From: Bergeyella_A cardium
Lineage (GTDB): Bacteria > Bacteroidota > Bacteroidia > Flavobacteriales > Weeksellaceae
Direction: 5' to 3' (one strand)
Length of the DNA stretch: 64,000 bases
Assembly: GCF_030012605.2 (NCBI RefSeq)
Contig: NZ_CP114055.2
Shown: positions 42,539 through 50,515 of the stretch, piece after piece
How positions within the stretch are numbered: position 1 is the stretch's first letter
How the letters are laid out: every line of letters begins with the position of its first letter
The notes under the pieces: generated by a model
The model's input: only the letters and a program-made list of their open reading frames with translations
Database searches by the model: none
What the model was told of the DNA's origin: nothing
Program-made: the position numbers and the translations under genes

Positions 42539-43084
42539 ATGAAGATAAAAGAAACGCCACTTAAAGATTGTTACATCATAGAGCCTACGGTCTTTGAAGA
42601 TGAGAGAGGCTACTTCTATGAAAAGTTTAATGAAAAAAAATTCGAGGAGCTCACGGGGCTTAATGGGCATTTCGTTCAGGATAATGTTTCAAAATCCTCT
42701 TACGGAGTGCTTCGTGGGCTGCATTTACAAAAGGGAGCGTTTGCGCAGGCAAAGCTCGTTTCCTGCCTTGAAGGAAGCGTGTGGGATGTAGCCTTAGACC
42801 TTAGGGAGGAGTCTCCGAGTTTCGGTAGGTGGTTCGGTATAGAGCTTAGTGCGGAGAATAAATTACAGTTTTATGTTCCGAGGGGCTTTGCACACGGTTT
42901 TGCCGTTCTTAGTGATGAAGCAGTCTTTGCCTATAAGTGTGATAATTTCTATAATAAAGAATCCGAAGGCGGCATACTTTGGAATGATTCAGACCTTAAT
43001 ATCGATTGGAAACTTCCTGCAGAGGCAGTCATCTTATCCGAAAAAGATAAAGTACAGGCATTATTTAAAGATAAAAATTACTAA
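42539..43084 (+). CDS. rfbC: dTDP-4-dehydrorhamnose 3,5-epimerase
   Basis: A 181-aa cupin epimerase. FEDERGYFYEKFNEKKF, FVQDNVSKSSYGVLRGLHLQ with the catalytic His, and FYVPRGFAHGFAVLSD are diagnostic. Third step from glucose-1-phosphate to dTDP-L-rhamnose. It is 6 nt before rfbB. The fourth enzyme, RfbD, is not in the window, so the end product could be rhamnose made with an unlinked rfbD or another dTDP-6-deoxysugar. Confidence 0.94.
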   Translation: MKIKETPLKDCYIIEPTVFEDERGYFYEKFNEKKFEELTGLNGHFVQDNVSKSSYGVLRGLHLQKGAFAQAKLVSCLEGSVWDVALDLREESPSFGRWFGIELSAENKLQFYVPRGFAHGFAVLSDEAVFAYKCDNFYNKESEGGILWNDSDLNIDWKLPAEAVILSEKDKVQALFKDKNY

Positions 43085-43090
43085 AAAGCA

Positions 43091-44170
43091 ATGAAATCAA
43101 TTATTATAACTGGTGGAGCGGGTTTTATTGGCTCCCATACGGTAAGGGAGTTTGTGAAAAACTTACCACAAACGAAAATTATTAACCTCGATGCCCTTAC
43201 CTATGCAGGGAATCTTGAAAACTTAAAGGATATAGAGAACGAGCCGAACTATATCTTTGAAAAGGCAGATATTACCCAGCCTGAAGAACTCAGACGGGTG
43301 TTTGAAAAGCATAAGCCCGATGCTGTAGTTCACCTCGCAGCAGAAAGCCATGTGGATAGGAGCATCACCGACCCGAATGCTTTTATCAATACCAATGTAG
43401 TGGGCACAGCGAATTTGCTCAACCTCTGTAAAGAGTTTTGGACGCTTAACCCAGACCATACGCACGGCAGATTCCCAAACGAAAAGCGCAAAAATCTTTT
43501 CTATCACATCTCCACAGATGAGGTGTATGGTGCATTGGGAGAGACGGGATTTTTCACAGAGGAGACGCCGTATGACCCTAAATCTCCATACTCCGCGAGC
43601 AAGGCGGCGAGCGACCATTTGGTAAGGGCATACGGGAATACTTACGGGATACCGTTCATCGTTTCTAATTGTTCCAACAACTATGGCCCCAACCACTTCC
43701 CAGAGAAATTAATTCCGCTCTGTATTTTCAATATCATTAATGAAAAACCTCTTCCTATCTACGGAGATGGTAAATATACCCGCGACTGGCTCTTTGTAAT
43801 AGACCACGCGAGGGCAATTTTCCAAATCTTTAATGAAGCGAAAACAGGGGAGACTTACAATATCGGAGGCTTTAATGAGTGGCAAAATATAGATCTGATA
43901 AAAGAGCTCATCAAGCAAATGGATGCCAAGCTCGGCAGACCAGAAGGCTACTCCGAAAAGCTCATTACCTTTGTGAAAGACCGTCCAGGGCACGATAAAC
44001 GATACGCAATAGACGCTACCAAGCTCAATAGAGACCTCGGCTGGAAGCCATCGGTAACCTTTGAGGAAGGATTGGCGAAGACGATAGACTGGTTCCTAAA
44101 CAACCAAGAATGGTTAGAAAATGTAACCAGCGGTGAGTATCAGAAGTACTATGAAAAACAATACAATTAA
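43091..44170 (+). CDS. rfbB: dTDP-glucose 4,6-dehydratase
   Basis: A 359-aa extended SDR. TGGAGFIGSHTVREF binds NAD, HLAAESHVDRSI and the active site STDEVYGALG ... YSASKAASDHLV are characteristic, as is NNYGPNHFPEKLIPL. It converts dTDP-glucose to dTDP-4-keto-6-deoxyglucose. Complete. It lies in the middle of the rfbC-rfbB-rfbA run with gaps of 6 and 8 nt. Confidence 0.96.
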   Translation: MKSIIITGGAGFIGSHTVREFVKNLPQTKIINLDALTYAGNLENLKDIENEPNYIFEKADITQPEELRRVFEKHKPDAVVHLAAESHVDRSITDPNAFINTNVVGTANLLNLCKEFWTLNPDHTHGRFPNEKRKNLFYHISTDEVYGALGETGFFTEETPYDPKSPYSASKAASDHLVRAYGNTYGIPFIVSNCSNNYGPNHFPEKLIPLCIFNIINEKPLPIYGDGKYTRDWLFVIDHARAIFQIFNEAKTGETYNIGGFNEWQNIDLIKELIKQMDAKLGRPEGYSEKLITFVKDRPGHDKRYAIDATKLNRDLGWKPSVTFEEGLAKTIDWFLNNQEWLENVTSGEYQKYYEKQYN

Positions 44171-44178
44171 AGATTAAA

Positions 44179-45036
44179 ATGAAAGGAATTATTCTTGCGG
44201 GAGGGTCGGGTACTCGGCTTTATCCCCTCACCATAGCCGTTAGCAAGCAGCTAATGCCCGTTTATGACAAACCGATGATTTATTATCCCATCTCTACGCT
44301 GCTTTTGGCAGGAATTAGGGAGATTTTGATTATCACAACGCCGCACGACCAAGAAGCCTTTAAAAAACTACTTGGCGATGGTTCGCAAATCGGTTGCAAG
44401 TTTGAATACAAGGTTCAGCCCTCACCAGATGGGCTTGCACAAGCGTTTATTCTGGGAGAAGAATTTATAGGCGAAGATTCCGTAGCCCTTGTTTTGGGTG
44501 ATAATATCTTCTACGGTTCTGGGCTCTCTCAGCTTTTGGAAAGTAAGACCGATGTAAAAGGAGGCTGCGTCTTTGCTTATCCCGTTTCCGACCCAGAAAG
44601 ATACGGCGTAGTAGAATTTGACGAAAACCAAAAGGCAATCTCCATAGAAGAAAAGCCATTAGCTCCGAAATCAAACTACGCGGTGCCAGGTTTGTATTTT
44701 TATGATAATTCTGTGGTGGAATACGCCAAGAATCTGAAACCATCAGCGAGAGGCGAGCTCGAGATTACCGATATTAATAAAATTTACCTTGAAAAAGGTC
44801 AGCTCGAGGTGGGTGTGATGAGTCGCGGAACCGCTTGGCTGGATACTGGGACTTTTGACTCCCTTCACGAGGCTTCTGAGTTTGTGAAAGTCCTCGAAAA
44901 AAGACAAGGCGTAAAAATCTCCTGCATCGAGGAAATCGCCTACAAAAAAGGCTTTATCGATAAGGAGCAGCTCCTAAAATCCGCAGAGAAGTACGGCAAA
45001 AGCGGCTACGGAAGCTACTTGAAAAAACTGATTTAG
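44179..45036 (+). CDS. rfbA: Glucose-1-phosphate thymidylyltransferase
   Basis: A 285-aa protein. MKGIILAGGSGTRLYPLT and SKQLMPVYDKPMIYYP form the nucleotide-binding start, and LGDNIFYG, EKP and AWLDTGTFDSL complete the short RmlA type without beta-helix. It makes dTDP-glucose, the substrate for RfbB. Last gene of the operon, closed by a bidirectional terminator shared with corA. Confidence 0.96.
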   Translation: MKGIILAGGSGTRLYPLTIAVSKQLMPVYDKPMIYYPISTLLLAGIREILIITTPHDQEAFKKLLGDGSQIGCKFEYKVQPSPDGLAQAFILGEEFIGEDSVALVLGDNIFYGSGLSQLLESKTDVKGGCVFAYPVSDPERYGVVEFDENQKAISIEEKPLAPKSNYAVPGLYFYDNSVVEYAKNLKPSARGELEITDINKIYLEKGQLEVGVMSRGTAWLDTGTFDSLHEASEFVKVLEKRQGVKISCIEEIAYKKGFIDKEQLLKSAEKYGKSGYGSYLKKLI

Positions 45037-45046
45037 CACATAATAA

Positions 45047-45081
45047 AAGAGGAGATTCGTATGAGTCTCCTCTTCTTTTTT
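45047..45081. terminator. Bidirectional terminator between rfbA and corA
   Basis: AAGAGGAGATTC-GTAT-GAGTCTCCTCTT forms a 12-bp stem (one G-T pair) with T-rich tails on both strands. Confidence 0.87.
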
Positions 45082-45986
45082 TACCACTTCTTCCTTTTAG
45101 AATAGATGAAGGTAATGATGACGATAAGCGCCATTATTCCAAGAGTAATGTAGTAGCCATACTCGGTTCGCAGCTCGGGCATATGCTCGAAATTCATCCC
45201 ATAAAGCCCCGCAATAAAGGTAATTGGGAGGAAATATACCGAATAGATTGCCAGCAGTTTCATCACTTGATTTGCCTTTTGGTCAGAGAGTGCGATGAAC
45301 ATTGAGATTAAGTTGTTGACCTCCGCTGTCAGGTGTTCAAAATCCGAAATCACATCTTTGTGCTTATCCTGTAAGTCGGTATACTGAGCGTGAGAGATAT
45401 CCAGAAATCTAAAATAATTCACCCAAGATGAGGATACATTCAGGATTTTTAGGTTGAGCCCCGCCTTTCTTTTAATCCTGTACAGCCTTGTGATGAGGTG
45501 GTTTTCCTTAGAATCTCTCAGAAAAATATCAGTTTCTATCTGCTCGAGTTTATCCATCAGCAGTACACTTTCTTTATCGTAGGAATTGAGGACTTTTAAT
45601 GCGAGGTTCAGGGCAATCAGGTCTGGTGTAATCTCCGTTTTTAGTTTTTTTATTTCTTCCCGAAACTCGTAGATGCTTGGGTTTTTCATCCTGTGAATGG
45701 TGAGTATCGTTCCATCTAAAACGAAAATACTGAGCTTTGTGGAGATATCACTCGTCCCATTCAGTGTGCCACTTTTAGTCTCTGGCCGTATATTTTCCCT
45801 CATCAGGAAGAATTTCACATTTGCCTCCTCTTCATATTTTGGGAGGTGATTTACATCAATTGTATCTTCGAGAAGCAGTGGGTTGATTTTAAATCGCTCT
45901 TTAAGGTAAGCAAAATCCTCTGCTGTAGCCGATTCGCAGTCTATCCATTCACAGCCCTCAGTTTGGTAAATAATATCTAATGCCAT
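45081..45986 (-). CDS. corA: CorA-family magnesium/cobalt transporter
   Basis: A 301-aa protein: a large N-terminal cytosolic domain, a long stalk helix and two C-terminal membrane helices separated by YGMNFEHMPEL. GMN is the selectivity motif of the pentameric CorA channel. It ends in the usual basic tail (SKRKKW). Stand-alone gene; the stop codon overlaps the shared terminator. Confidence 0.93.
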   Translation of the reverse strand: MALDIIYQTEGCEWIDCESATAEDFAYLKERFKINPLLLEDTIDVNHLPKYEEEANVKFFLMRENIRPETKSGTLNGTSDISTKLSIFVLDGTILTIHRMKNPSIYEFREEIKKLKTEITPDLIALNLALKVLNSYDKESVLLMDKLEQIETDIFLRDSKENHLITRLYRIKRKAGLNLKILNVSSSWVNYFRFLDISHAQYTDLQDKHKDVISDFEHLTAEVNNLISMFIALSDQKANQVMKLLAIYSVYFLPITFIAGLYGMNFEHMPELRTEYGYYITLGIMALIVIITFIYSKRKKW

Positions 45987-46016
45987 CTGATAAAATTAAG
46001 ATTGCAAATATAAAAA

Positions 46017-46072
46017 GCAGTAGGCATTAGGCAATAAGCAATAGGCTTTAAGCAGTAAGCAATAGGCAATAA
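46017..46072. repeat. Heptanucleotide tandem repeat, eight units
   Basis: GCAGTAG, GCATTAG, GCAATAA, GCAATAG, GCTTTAA, GCAGTAA, GCAATAG and GCAATAA run without gaps just upstream of corA. This is the clearest copy of the dispersed heptamer family. Confidence 0.85.
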
Positions 46073-46092
46073 GCGAAATTCTGCCATCCTAT

Positions 46093-46275
46093 GCCGACAC
46101 CGTAGCCGGTGGGGCACTTACTCCGTCAGGATACCCCAATACCTTAGTTAATTATCCTGTCGGGGTACCCCGACGCTTTAGTTAGGTACTTAATTGCTCT
46201 GTCGTCATATGACGACATCCCAGTTATGTAGATAATTGTGCTGTCGTCATAGGAAGATAAGATAATTGCTTGCCC
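46093..46275. repeat. Tandem palindromic units, about 34-42 bp period
   Basis: The perfect palindromes GTCGGGGTACCCCGAC (46159-46174) and GTCGTCATATGACGAC (46201-46216) start exactly 42 bp apart. GTCGTCAT recurs at 46243, again 42 bp on, and a decayed copy starts at 46125. Each is followed by a related A/T-rich tail (TTAGTTA / TAATTG). A further hairpin, CACCG-TAGC-CGGTG then GGGGCACTTA, starts the array and resembles 61275-61297. Confidence 0.75.
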
Positions 46276-46384
46276 TGCTAAGGGCTAAAGTAGGAAGAGG
46301 AGAGAAAAAAGGAGGAATATAAAGATAAAAATATCAGCACCTATAAAAAGATGCTGATACGGATTAGAATATATGAGATGATTA

Positions 46385-47632
46385 TTAGTTTATGGTTATT
46401 TTTAGCGTGTTGGCAACTGCTGGTACAGGGAATTTATTTCCCACTTTTTGTATTGGGTTATTTTCTTTTTCTGGTGTACCTCCGAAGAGGGCTTGTCGGT
46501 TCCCGGCTCCTGGGAATTGATCTACGCCAGTCCCTGAATCAAACAGTGAAGTTCTGTTGGTTACATCGCCTTTATGTTCTGCAGAGATGTTTTGTTCATT
46601 GGTATAAAACCAGTCGTTTGAAAATCCAAACATAGTGGCATAAGCTACTTTAGCACCTGTTTCTACTTTGTAGGTAGCCATCATTTTTTGCCCAGGAGCT
46701 ACGGGAGTATTGCCAGCAATATATACTTCTTTTACACTTTTATCTTTTTTGAGAGATTCTTGTAATTTAGAAAAATCACCTTTTTGGGAAAGTTCTTTCA
46801 GACCGAGTCCCTGATCTTTTTTGTTTAGCTCATAGAGAGGGTTTTTCTCTCCAGTATATACTACTACCAAAGCTGGTGAAAGCCCTGTAATAATACCTGT
46901 ATTTGCTTTTACTTTATTGTAAAGTTTTGTGATATCTCCCATTTGTGCCACATCGGTAATCTCTGGATTAGTCTTTTCCTTTACAGTAAAGAATGGTTTC
47001 TCGGATAAAAGCTTTTGTCCATCATAATTAGAGACTACCCAGACTCCATCTGAAAAAGGGGTGAGGTTTTGGGTTTTATCTCTAAGATTAGCACCTGCTA
47101 ATTTACCTTCTGAAGTATTGGTGATTTTTAGAGTAAATACAGAGGTAGATTCGTTATAGGATAATTCAGCTTTCATTAGTTCTCTTACTTTTAGGACATT
47201 TCCTCGGGTTTCAATTACTTTATCCTCTGGGGTACCCGTTATCTCATCTTTAGTACCATTATCCCAGACTGTAAGCTGTGAAGAGACATCTCCAGTAATG
47301 GCATTCCCATTGTCATCAAAGAGTTTAATACCCGGTTGTTTGGAGGCGAAGAACCAATCGTAGGAGTTTGCAAACATAGTGGTGAACATTAGCCTCTGAG
47401 TCTTCCCAGCACTGAATGTAATACTCACAGATTCCCCAGGTTTAATTCCTTTAAAAGTACCGCTTTGGCTGAATTCTTTCGGGGTAATGATGTTTTCAAA
47501 AGTGATGGTTCTCTCCATTTTTGATTTCGCATCATCAGACATCATATTGTCTCTGTTGTGGCAAGATGATAAGAATGATACACTTACAATTCCTGTAGCT
47601 ATAGTTGCTACTTTTAAAACATTTTTTCTCAT
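46385..47632 (-). CDS. Lipoprotein with two spondin N-terminal domains
   Basis: A 415-aa protein with lipobox SVSFLSSC (about 18-25). Two repeats can be seen: MFTTMFANSYDWFFASKQPG ... GDVSSQLTVWDNGT (about 80-140) and YATMFGFSNDWFYTNEQN ... GDVTNRTSLFDSGTGVDQFPGAG (about 320-390); both match the Spondin_N pattern (NDWFF ... GD+T ... LWD+GT). In eukaryotes this domain is extracellular; the bacterial role is unknown. It is last in a five-gene minus-strand operon with an ECF sigma factor and MsrAB. Confidence 0.82.
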   Translation of the reverse strand: MRKNVLKVATIATGIVSVSFLSSCHNRDNMMSDDAKSKMERTITFENIITPKEFSQSGTFKGIKPGESVSITFSAGKTQRLMFTTMFANSYDWFFASKQPGIKLFDDNGNAITGDVSSQLTVWDNGTKDEITGTPEDKVIETRGNVLKVRELMKAELSYNESTSVFTLKITNTSEGKLAGANLRDKTQNLTPFSDGVWVVSNYDGQKLLSEKPFFTVKEKTNPEITDVAQMGDITKLYNKVKANTGIITGLSPALVVVYTGEKNPLYELNKKDQGLGLKELSQKGDFSKLQESLKKDKSVKEVYIAGNTPVAPGQKMMATYKVETGAKVAYATMFGFSNDWFYTNEQNISAEHKGDVTNRTSLFDSGTGVDQFPGAGNRQALFGGTPEKENNPIQKVGNKFPVPAVANTLKITIN

Positions 47633-47671
47633 TAGTTTGAATTAGTTAATGGTTAGTTTATATTAGTTTTC

Positions 47672-48745
47672 TTATTTATTTTGGAGGAGGTAGAGGTAGT
47701 CCCCGTATCCTTCGGCTTTCATTTGCTCTTTGGGAATGAATTTTAATGAAGCTGAATTGATACAGTATCTAAGTCCTCCTTTATCCTGTGGCCCATCAGT
47801 GAACAGATGCCCGAGGTGGCTATCACCCATTTTACTGCGTACTTCGGTGCGTATCATTCCGTGAGATTTATCTATTTTCTCATCAATAAGTCCCTTGCTG
47901 ATAGGTTTGGAGAAGCTCGGCCATCCACAACCTGATTCAAACTTATCGGTAGAGATAAAAAGAGGCTCGCCAGTGGTTATATCTACATAAATACCTTTTC
48001 GAAATTCGTTCCAATACTCGTTATCAAAAGGTCTTTCGGTTGCACCGTTTTGGGTTACTTCATATTGTAGAGGCGTGAGGTTTTTCTTTAATGATTCAGC
48101 AGTCTGCTTCTTAAACTCCTTTTGAACGGGGTTTGCTTTCTTTGCAAGCTGAAAGAGGGACGGATTGATATGGCAGTATCCTGCAGGGTTTTTATCTAAA
48201 TAATCCTGATGATAGTCCTCTGCTCTATAGAAATTTCTTAGGGGCTCGTTTTCCACTACTACAGGTGCATTGTATTTTTGGGAAAGTTTATCGAGCTCTT
48301 GTGAGATGATGAGCTTATCAGATTCATCAGTGTAATAAATCCCCGTTCTATATTGTGTGCCAATATCTCCTCCCTGCTTATTGAGGCTCGTAGGGTCTAT
48401 GGTCTTAAAGTATAAATCCAATAAAAGACTTAGAGAAACCTCGTTGGGATTATAAACTACTTTTACGGTCTCTGCAAAACCTGTCTCTGTGGAGCAAACT
48501 TGCTCATAGGTTGGGTTTTCTGTATTTCCATTGGCATAGCCCACTTCTGTGGAAACTACCCCTCTTACTTGTTTGAAGAAATGCTCTGTACCCCAGAAAC
48601 AGCCTCCTGCAAAATAGATTTCCTTTCCTTTTTTTTCAGTATTTACTTCCATATTTTTTAGTTTTTCCTTTGTTTGAGATGAGCAACTGAGTATTGATAT
48701 CATCAAAGCCAAAATACAACTACTTTTTAAAATAATATTTTTCAT
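47672..48745 (-). CDS. msrAB: Bifunctional methionine sulfoxide reductase MsrA-MsrB, lipoprotein
   Basis: A 357-aa fusion with lipobox ISILSC (about 16-21). The MsrA domain (about 42-200) has the catalytic AGGCFWGTEHFF, and the MsrB domain (about 220-350) has ESGCGWPSF and the catalytic cysteine in GGLRYCINSASL. Together they reduce both S and R forms of methionine sulfoxide. The two CxxC pairs that hold zinc in many MsrB enzymes are absent, so this is the zinc-free form. The lipid anchor places repair in the envelope. It starts 5 nt after the DUF417 gene, inside an ECF-sigma operon, which points to induction by oxidants such as hypochlorous acid (inference). Confidence 0.93.
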   Translation of the reverse strand: MKNIILKSSCILALMISILSCSSQTKEKLKNMEVNTEKKGKEIYFAGGCFWGTEHFFKQVRGVVSTEVGYANGNTENPTYEQVCSTETGFAETVKVVYNPNEVSLSLLLDLYFKTIDPTSLNKQGGDIGTQYRTGIYYTDESDKLIISQELDKLSQKYNAPVVVENEPLRNFYRAEDYHQDYLDKNPAGYCHINPSLFQLAKKANPVQKEFKKQTAESLKKNLTPLQYEVTQNGATERPFDNEYWNEFRKGIYVDITTGEPLFISTDKFESGCGWPSFSKPISKGLIDEKIDKSHGMIRTEVRSKMGDSHLGHLFTDGPQDKGGLRYCINSASLKFIPKEQMKAEGYGDYLYLLQNK

Positions 48746-48750
48746 CTTGT

Positions 48751-49191
48751 TTATTTGTTATTTGAATATCCTAAAAGTACAGCTCCCAAACCCAGATAGC
48801 ATAAATCTTTCAGTATAAAGAAGTCAGTTATAGGGATATTATCCACCATACGAAATGTGTTGGGAGTAGTGAAAAGATAGCTGAGAGTGATAGAAAATAG
48901 GATAAGCATACCTGCCCCAGCAATATTCCACAGCTTCCTGAAAGTAAATCCTAATAGCAGGAGGAGAGCAATGCTGATTTCTATAATTCCTATAATATTT
49001 GAAACCGTCTGTAAGCTGAATTTTTCATATACCCAAAAGGTAATAAAGTGATTTTCTACCAAGTCTTGTATGGCTTTTGCTTCACTTGGGGTGAATTTAA
49101 AAATACCTATCCAAAGAAGAATTAATGATGCAGCGAAGATTTGTATGTAAAATCCTGTTTGCGAAATTTTATTATTTAATCTTTTTGTCAT
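48751..49191 (-). CDS. DUF417/YkgB (RclC-like) membrane protein
   Basis: A 146-aa protein with four membrane helices. FYIQIFAASLILLWIGIFKFTPSEA with IQDLVENHF is the hallmark N terminus of DUF417, and LLLLLGF and FRMVDNIPITDFFILKDL complete it. E. coli YkgB (RclC) belongs to the reactive-chlorine regulon. Lying directly before msrAB in an ECF-sigma operon supports a role in oxidant defence. The biochemical activity is unknown. Confidence 0.85.
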   Translation of the reverse strand: MTKRLNNKISQTGFYIQIFAASLILLWIGIFKFTPSEAKAIQDLVENHFITFWVYEKFSLQTVSNIIGIIEISIALLLLLGFTFRKLWNIAGAGMLILFSITLSYLFTTPNTFRMVDNIPITDFFILKDLCYLGLGAVLLGYSNNK

Positions 49192-49244
49192 TTCTTTATA
49201 CAGAAAGGAGAGGTTTTGTTATGGTTTTTCTCTCTTTCACCATT

Positions 49245-49273
49245 ATAGTCGTACAAAGTGTGAGAACCTGACA
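49245..49273 (-). promoter_or_regulatory. Candidate ECF-sigma promoter before the DUF417 gene
   Basis: On the minus strand TGTCAG and CGACTA are separated by 16 nt, about 55 nt before the DUF417 ATG. CGACTA resembles -10 boxes of ECF promoters. No second copy was found upstream of the sigma gene, so this is tentative. Confidence 0.35.
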
Positions 49274-49283
49274 AAAAAGCAGC

Positions 49284-49556
49284 CTAATTTTTTAATTTAT
49301 TTTTAATTTTTTCTTTAAATAGCTGTATTTCAATATTATTAATTTCGGTGTTTTTTCTTTTGTTCAGCAGGTTTTTTAGTCCTTGATCTATTTTTATAAT
49401 CTTTTCCTGATACTTTCTACAAAATTTACAGATGAGAAAATGAGAATTTAGCCTGAAACTTTCGTACAGGTTAAGGGCTCCAGAGTTTTTTTTCTCCATA
49501 AGCAAACTAGCTTTGCTACACGGTAAGAAGATATGATGTATTATTTTAACTAACAT
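49284..49556 (-). CDS. Small Cys/His protein, putative anti-sigma factor
   Basis: A 90-aa protein starting 13 nt after the ECF sigma gene. NSHFLICKFCRKYQEKI contains the H-x3-C-x2-C core of zinc-binding anti-sigma domains, and an upstream cysteine (LPCSKAS) could be a fourth ligand. There is no membrane helix, unlike membrane-bound anti-sigma factors, so it would be a soluble ZAS-type inhibitor whose thiols could sense oxidants. Function inferred from position and motif. Confidence 0.65.
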   Translation of the reverse strand: MLVKIIHHIFLPCSKASLLMEKKNSGALNLYESFRLNSHFLICKFCRKYQEKIIKIDQGLKNLLNKRKNTEINNIEIQLFKEKIKNKLKN

Positions 49557-49569
49557 TGGCTCAAGGGGA

Positions 49570-50115
49570 TTAAATCTTTTGTTCTATACATTCTCTTATT
49601 TGTAGTCTGCTTCTTTGCAGTATTTTCCATAGGTTAGTCGTGGTAATTCCTATTTCCTGACAAATATTTGTGGCTTTTTCTTCCTGTAGATAATATAATT
49701 TCATTAGGATTTTCCAGCGGTCGGGGAGCAGTTCCAGACAGTCCTCTAAGAAAGTTTCCCAGTTGTCTTGGGATAAATTTTCTTCATTAAGATCATATTC
49801 CCAATCGTTTAGAACGCTTTTGTCTATCCAGCTACCAGACTCATCAAAGAAATGATTAAGGCTTATGGACTGTGGATTTCTGTATTTTGCACGATAGAAA
49901 TCTGATATTTTATTCAAGAGAATTTTATTAAGCCAAGTGAGAGGATTACTCTTCCCCTCGAATGAATCGTAGGATGAGTATGCAGAAATAAAAACCTCCT
50001 GCACGATATCTGACGCATCTTCATCGTTTGAAAGTAAATATACAGCCCTGCTGAGTAAGGCCTCGGAATATTCATCTACCCACCGAGAGAGTTCATCTTC
50101 TTTAGACTTCATCAT
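49570..50115 (-). CDS. ECF RNA polymerase sigma factor
   Basis: A 181-aa protein. Region 2 lies at about 15-80 (SRAVYLLSNDEDASDIVQEVFISAYSSYDSFEGKSNPLTWLNKI) with the -10 recognition helix, and region 4 at about 120-178 (LELLPDRWKILMKLYYLQEEKATNICQEIGITTTNLWKILQRSR) with the -35 helix. First gene of the operon sigma, anti-sigma, DUF417, msrAB, spondin, and probably autoregulated. Two ATGs stand in tandem at 50115 and 50112. Confidence 0.92.
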   Translation of the reverse strand: MMKSKEDELSRWVDEYSEALLSRAVYLLSNDEDASDIVQEVFISAYSSYDSFEGKSNPLTWLNKILLNKISDFYRAKYRNPQSISLNHFFDESGSWIDKSVLNDWEYDLNEENLSQDNWETFLEDCLELLPDRWKILMKLYYLQEEKATNICQEIGITTTNLWKILQRSRLQIRECIEQKI

Positions 50116-50400
50116 TTAGTTTTGTTTGTTAATTCCATATTTTCATAGGGCAACTTCTTCTTATTTTCTCGTTTGCAAAGACCAAGAAATAGAAGGAAGA
50201 ATGGGCAAAAATAAAATAAATTAGTTTTAAAAGACTAAATACAGGATATTTTTAGCAGAATACTCATAATAAAACAGACAGGATTGTTAATATAATATAT
50301 TTTTGTGATTTTACGGGATAAATTGTACTAAATGTCAATCATCAAATAAGATTAAAGCAGGTTTTGTACGAGAGCAACAAAGATATGTTTGTGTATTAAA
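50116..50400. other. AT-rich intergenic region
   Basis: It lies upstream of the sigma factor gene and should contain its promoter, but I see no convincing box and no reading frame. Confidence 0.5.
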
Positions 50401-50480
50401 AAATGTTTGTATATTTGCAGAGTAAAGTGTAGGGTGATTCCGCGCATTACGCCAGTCACCTATATAAGGCGACTTTTTAT
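50388..50480 (+). ncRNA. Predicted small RNA with two competing hairpins
   Basis: A good promoter (TTTG at 50388, TATATTTG at 50410-50417, spacer 18) is followed by about 60 nt without a gene. GGTGA (50433-50437) can pair with TCACC (50456-50460), or AGTCACCT with AGGCGACT (50454-50461 / 50467-50474, one mismatch) to form a terminator followed by five T. The two stems share bases, so they exclude each other. Confidence 0.45.
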
Positions 50481-50515
50481 TTATAGATATATAGTTTATC
50501 TCCCCCTTATGTATT

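Noticed and set aside
46093..46275. Integron attC sites
   Set aside because: The palindromic units lack the paired core sites and the length of attC, and no integrase or cassettes are present.
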